Made by a program: the position numbers and the translations under genes. This document shows, piece after piece, positions 60,601 to 64,000 of a stretch of DNA of 64,000 nt (its first letter is position 1; each line of letters starts with the position of its first letter). The notes under the pieces were generated by a model, which was not told the origin of the DNA, did not search any database, and saw only the letters and a list, made by a program, of their open reading frames with translations. Source of the stretch: Halomonas salipaludis (GTDB lineage: Bacteria > Pseudomonadota > Gammaproteobacteria > Pseudomonadales > Halomonadaceae). Where the stretch lies: NCBI RefSeq assembly GCF_002286975.1, contig NZ_NSKB01000004.1, positions 124,001-188,000 on the forward strand, given 5' to 3'.

Positions 60601-62307
60601 TTATGCCAGGCTAGCGGCCGTCACGTTGGCCGCCGGCGCCTGGGTCGAGCGGTGGCGATTGACGGCGCTGATCACCGCCTTCATCGAGGCGCTGGTGATG
60701 CTTTCGTCGATTCCGACGCCAAACACCGCCTCCTCACCGAGACGCACCTCGACGTAGGCCACCGCCTCGGCATCCGAGCCCTGGCCGCGGGAGTGCTCGT
60801 GGTAGTCGATGATCTCAGCGTCGACGCCGTGGGCCGCCAGGGCCTTGATAAAGGCCGCCAGCGGACCGTTGCCGGCACCGGCGATGGTGTGGCGCTGGCC
60901 GTCCTGGTCGATGGCGGCTTCCAGCGTCACCCTCGGGCTGTCCGCCTCGGAGGAGAGCCGATGGTTGATCAGCGCCAGCGGCGAGGTCTGCTCGAGGTAC
61001 TCGTCGGCGAAGGCCTGGAAGATCATCTGCGAGGTGATCTCCTTGCCGGTGCGTTCGGCGACGTCCTGTACCACGTGGCTGAACTCGATGGAGAGCCGGC
61101 GCGGCAGCTCGATGCCGTGCTCCTCCTCGAGCAGGTAGGAGACCCCGCCCTTGCCCGACTGGCTATTGACCCGGATCACCGCCTCGTAGCTACGGCCCAC
61201 GTCGAGCGGGTCGATGGGCAGGTAAGGTACGTCCCACACCGCCTCAGGGTGGTTGCGGCGCTCGGACATGCCCTTCTTGATGGCATCCTGGTGGGAGCCG
61301 GAAAAGGCGGTGAACACCAGGTCGCCGACGTAGGGATGCCGCGGGTGGACCGGCAGCTGATTGCAGTACTCCACCTCACGCATGATCGGCGTGATATTGG
61401 AGAAATCGAGGCCCGGGTGCACTCCCTGGGTATACAGGTTCATGGCCAGTGTCACGATATCCACGTTGCCGGTGCGCTCGCCGTTGCCGAACAGCGTGCC
61501 CTCGACACGGTCGGCGCCGGCCATCACCGCCAGCTCGGCGGCGGCGACGCCGGTGCCACGGTCGTTGTGCGGGTGGACGCTGACGATCAGCCGGTCGCGG
61601 TGATTGATATTGCGGCAGAACCACTCGATCTGGTCGGCGTAGTTATTGGGTGTGGCAACCTCCACCGTAGCCGGCAGATTGACGATCATCGGCTTCTCGG
61701 CGGTGGCGCCATAGGTCGCCATCACCGCCTCGACGATCTCCACGGCGAAGTCCATCTCGGTGGAGGTGAACAGCTCCGGCGAGTACTGGAAGGTCCAGTG
61801 GGTCTCGGGGCGCGCCGCCATCAGATCGCGAATCTGTGCGGTGGCATCGGTGGCGATCTTGATGCACTCGGGCTTGTCAACGTTGAACACCACGCGGCGG
61901 AACATCGGGTCGGTGGCATTGTAGACGTGCACGATGGCGTTCTTGGCGCCCTGCAGCGCCTCGAAGGTGCGCTCGATGAGATGCGGCCGCGCCTGGGTCA
62001 GCACCTGAATGGTCACATCGTCCGGCACCAGGTCCTGTTCGATCAGCTCACGCACATAGTCGAAGTCGATCTGCGATGCCGACGGAAACCCGACCTCGAT
62101 CTGCTTGAAACCCAGCTCCACCAGCATCGCGAAGAAGCGCCGCTTGCGCTCCATGTCCATGGGGTCGATCAGCGCCTGGTTGCCGTCGCGCATGTCGACG
62201 CTGCACCAGATCGGCGGCGACTCGATGCGCTGGCTGGGCCACTGCCGGTCGGGCAGGTCGACGGCAACGAAAGGGCGGTACTTGACGGACGGGTCGGTGA
62301 GCATCAT
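60601..62307 (-). CDS. leuA: 2-isopropylmalate synthase
   Basis: First committed step of leucine synthesis. 568 residues, the long type-2 form. Catalytic region [16 protein letters not shown], metal-binding [15 protein letters not shown], and a C-terminal leucine-sensing domain ([16 protein letters not shown]). Two adjacent ATGs (62307, 62304) can serve as start. A leader ORF and terminator precede it. Confidence 0.96.
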   Translation of the reverse strand: MMLTDPSVKYRPFVAVDLPDRQWPSQRIESPPIWCSVDMRDGNQALIDPMDMERKRRFFAMLVELGFKQIEVGFPSASQIDFDYVRELIEQDLVPDDVTIQVLTQARPHLIERTFEALQGAKNAIVHVYNATDPMFRRVVFNVDKPECIKIATDATAQIRDLMAARPETHWTFQYSPELFTSTEMDFAVEIVEAVMATYGATAEKPMIVNLPATVEVATPNNYADQIEWFCRNINHRDRLIVSVHPHNDRGTGVAAAELAVMAGADRVEGTLFGNGERTGNVDIVTLAMNLYTQGVHPGLDFSNITPIMREVEYCNQLPVHPRHPYVGDLVFTAFSGSHQDAIKKGMSERRNHPEAVWDVPYLPIDPLDVGRSYEAVIRVNSQSGKGGVSYLLEEEHGIELPRRLSIEFSHVVQDVAERTGKEITSQMIFQAFADEYLEQTSPLALINHRLSSEADSPRVTLEAAIDQDGQRHTIAGAGNGPLAAFIKALAAHGVDAEIIDYHEHSRGQGSDAEAVAYVEVRLGEEAVFGVGIDESITSASMKAVISAVNRHRSTQAPAANVTAASLA

Positions 62308-62498
62308 GGCGTGATCTCCAGGGCATGGGAACGAGGCATCGAGAAACGAAAACGCCCCGAGCGCAGCGGGCGCGTCGGGGCGTAGACAGCTGGGTCGCTG
62401 CAGCACTGGGTGGCGGCAACGACATGACGGCGAATGGCACGGCACTCGGCGTATGCGGTAACGGTGGCTGCATCAGCAGTAAAGCGGTAGTGAGACAT
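62304..62498 (-). CDS. Leader ORF upstream of and overlapping leuA
   Basis: 64 codons starting [20 protein letters not shown] with AGGG five bases before the ATG. It reads through the terminator hairpin and ends at a TGA overlapping the leuA start (CCATGATG). Only two Leu codons occur, so a classical leucine attenuator is not evident; a Cys-Cys pair (QCCSD) lies just before the hairpin. It could be a regulatory leader or a coupling ORF. Confidence 0.45.
   Translation of the reverse strand: MSHYRFTADAATVTAYAECRAIRRHVVAATQCCSDPAVYAPTRPLRSGRFRFSMPRSHALEITP
62343..62383 (-). terminator. Terminator/attenuator in the leuA leader
   Basis: ACGCCCCGA (62352-62360) pairs with TCGGGGCGT (62375-62383), extended by GCGC/GCGC. 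On the minus strand it is followed by TTTTCGTTTC. It lies between the leader ORF start and leuA. Confidence 0.75.
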
Positions 62499-62616
62499 TT
62501 CGACCCTCGGCGTAGCGTGACTAGAAGATGCGATGCGCAGCATCGCCCGGCGCGATCAGCGGCCGGCTAGTAGTCGTAGGGCTAGGCGTAGGCGAAGAAA
62601 TGTCGTGTTCATGCGC

Positions 62617-62647
62617 ATAGCAAATCAGTCTGCTGCCAAGGTGTCAA
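62617..62647 (-). promoter_or_regulatory. Candidate leuA promoter
   Basis: A perfect TTGACA on the minus strand (62647-62642) is followed after 17-19 bases by TTTGCTAT-like -10 sequence. It would give a leader of about 300 bases including the leader ORF. Confidence 0.5.
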
Positions 62648-62671
62648 GCCTCATCGCCATTGGTAGGCGAA

Positions 62672-63019
62672 TTATCCCCGGCTCAGGGGCTTATGGTCAC
62701 GCCATAGACGCAGCAATGCCCCGGGCATTTGCTGCTCGTCGAGCTCCACGGACCATTGGCACCGCCCCTCGGCATCTTCGATGGCGAGATGAAAGCGGCG
62801 TCGGTCGACGGCGTCGGTGGCCATCGGCGCTGCTGCGCAGCGCGCGGCCTCCGCCAACAATTGCCACAGCCGCTCGCGTTGGGCCTCACCAAGCCGATCG
62901 CAGCATACCAAGCGCGGCTGCGCCAACCCGGGGAAGTGTGCAATACCGCCTTCGCGACGCAGGCTGAGGCGGCTGGAGATGCCCAGTGGCGGTGGTTGGC
63001 ACTCGGTACCGGCATTCAT
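62672..63019 (-). CDS. Emfourin-family protealysin inhibitor
   Basis: 115 residues, soluble, no signal peptide. Pattern GLAQPRLVCCDRLGEAQRER, then DRRRFHLAIEDAEGR and a C-terminal PGALLRLWRD, like emfourin, the proteinaceous inhibitor encoded next to protealysin-type M4 proteases. The protease gene ends 25 bases upstream, which strongly supports the call. It would keep the protease silent inside the cell. Confidence 0.78.
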   Translation of the reverse strand: MNAGTECQPPPLGISSRLSLRREGGIAHFPGLAQPRLVCCDRLGEAQRERLWQLLAEAARCAAAPMATDAVDRRRFHLAIEDAEGRCQWSVELDEQQMPGALLRLWRDHKPLSRG

Positions 63020-63044
63020 TAGGTATCGCCTCGCTACGTCTTCG

Positions 63045-64000
63045 CTACCTCACTGCCACACCGACATCCCGCCAGGCATCACGGGTCGCCGTCCACTCGC
63101 GACTGCCCTGCCCGTAGCGCTGCCCGGCGTTGTCCAATGTCAATTCCGCGAAGGCCGTGAAATCACTCTCACGCCCGAGACGCTCATCCAGCAAGGTGGC
63201 ATACCACAACGGGCCAGCGACATCCCAGGCATGGCCGCCCAGCGCCATGGCCAGGCGATGGAAGGCACGATTGGGAATCCCGGAGTTGATATGCACGCCA
63301 CCGTTGTCATCCTCGGTCTCGACGAAATCACGCATATGCCCTGGCTGAGGGTCACGCCCCAGCAGCGGGTCATCATAGGCACTGCCAGGGTCGGCCATGG
63401 AGCGCAGGGCGCGCCCCGCCACACGCTCGGTGAACAGCCCAGCACCGATCAGCCAGTCGGCTTCCTCGACACGCTGCCCCAGCCGGTACTGCTTGACCAG
63501 GCTACCGAACACATCCGACAGCGACTCGTTGAGTGCGCCGGCCTGGTGGGCGTAGACCAGATCCGCCTCATGCTGGATCACACCATGGGTCAGCTCGTGG
63601 GCGATGATGTCCAAGGCGATGGTGAAGCGATTGAACAGCTCACCGTCGCCATCGCCAAAGACCATCTGGGTGCCGTCCCAGAAGGCGTTCTCGTAGTCGC
63701 GACCGAAATGTACCGTGGCCTGTAACGCCATCCCTCGATCGTCGATGGAGTGGCGCTGGTGCTTCTCCCAGAAATAGCGATAGGTCGCTCCAAGGCCGTG
63801 GTAGGCCTCGTCGATGGCCGCATCGCCACTCTCGGCTTCGTCGCCCTCGCGCCTCACCAGCCGCCCCGGCAGCTCTTGCCGCTGCCCGGCAGAATATATG
63901 TAGCGCACCACCTGGCCGCGCGCCGAACTCCCCTGCGGCAAGTGCGCCGCGCCCTCACGCGCCCGGAACTGCCGGTCGGCAAGCAACGTATGCCGGGCAC
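63045..64000 (-). CDS. Protealysin-like M4 metalloprotease, 5' end beyond the window
   Basis: Zinc protease. Visible part is 318 codons. Active site HELTHGVIQHEADL (HExxH), third ligand in GALNESLSDVFGS, and NGGVHINSGIPNRAF plus a C-terminal helical domain. The frame stays open to the window edge (RHTLLADRQFRAREG), which resembles the end of the short protealysin propeptide; the true start lies outside. Forms a protease-inhibitor pair with the emfourin gene. Confidence 0.9.
   Translation of the reverse strand, partial: ARHTLLADRQFRAREGAAHLPQGSSARGQVVRYIYSAGQRQELPGRLVRREGDEAESGDAAIDEAYHGLGATYRYFWEKHQRHSIDDRGMALQATVHFGRDYENAFWDGTQMVFGDGDGELFNRFTIALDIIAHELTHGVIQHEADLVYAHQAGALNESLSDVFGSLVKQYRLGQRVEEADWLIGAGLFTERVAGRALRSMADPGSAYDDPLLGRDPQPGHMRDFVETEDDNGGVHINSGIPNRAFHRLAMALGGHAWDVAGPLWYATLLDERLGRESDFTAFAELTLDNAGQRYGQGSREWTATRDAWRDVGVAVR

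Overview
The window looks like the chromosome of a halophilic gammaproteobacterium, most likely Halomonas or a close relative. This is inferred from high GC content, a proline-catabolism block, and a core gene order shared with other gammaproteobacteria: psd, rsgA, orn, queG, nnr, tsaE, amidase, mutL, miaA, hfq, hflX, hflK, hflC, purA. No species-level marker is present.

Region by region. 1-6.3 kb is a decayed accessory island. It starts at an intact tRNA-Gly(CCC), continues with a P4-type integrase whose ATG appears to have become ATA, small orphan genes and a tRNA-Gly-like scrap. It then has a two-gene membrane/secreted operon, a NYN-domain gene behind an AT-rich, repeat-rich leader, and a truncated phage tail gene (gpD). 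6.6-16 kb holds katG and the proline block: AraC-type regulator, putA, proC, putP. 16-22.2 kb holds an OmpW-like porin, small conserved proteins and a rimK/zinc-protease pair. 22.3-28.5 kb is the suf Fe-S operon with its Rrf2 regulator.

28.97-38.25 kb is the most unusual block. It is a synthase-dependent exopolysaccharide operon resembling part of the alginate system (Alg8-, Alg44-, AlgL- and AlgK-like), but its sugar-nucleotide enzyme looks like UDP-glucose 6-dehydrogenase rather than GDP-mannose dehydrogenase. It also carries a second, PL14/PL20-like lyase and lacks the alginate porin, epimerase and acetylation genes. I infer a c-di-GMP-controlled poly-glucuronate (glucuronan-like) polymer.

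38.3-59.4 kb is the conserved housekeeping block. It includes purA, hisZ, the hfl genes, hfq, mutL and the tRNA-modification genes, then psd and the complete EF-P lysylation set (epmA, efp, epmB). 59.4-64 kb has a membrane protein, leuA with a leader ORF and terminator, and a protealysin-like M4 protease with its emfourin-type inhibitor.

Across the right half, four copies of a structured repeat (26.3, 45.9, 51.6 and 57.6 kb) share covarying stems. Read on the minus strand, each shows two hexaloops matching the CsrA/RsmE consensus CANGGANG exactly 22 nt apart. Each lies 32-94 nt upstream of a minus-strand gene (sufC, miaA, nnr, epmA). This repeat family and the polysaccharide operon are the two things most worth following up.
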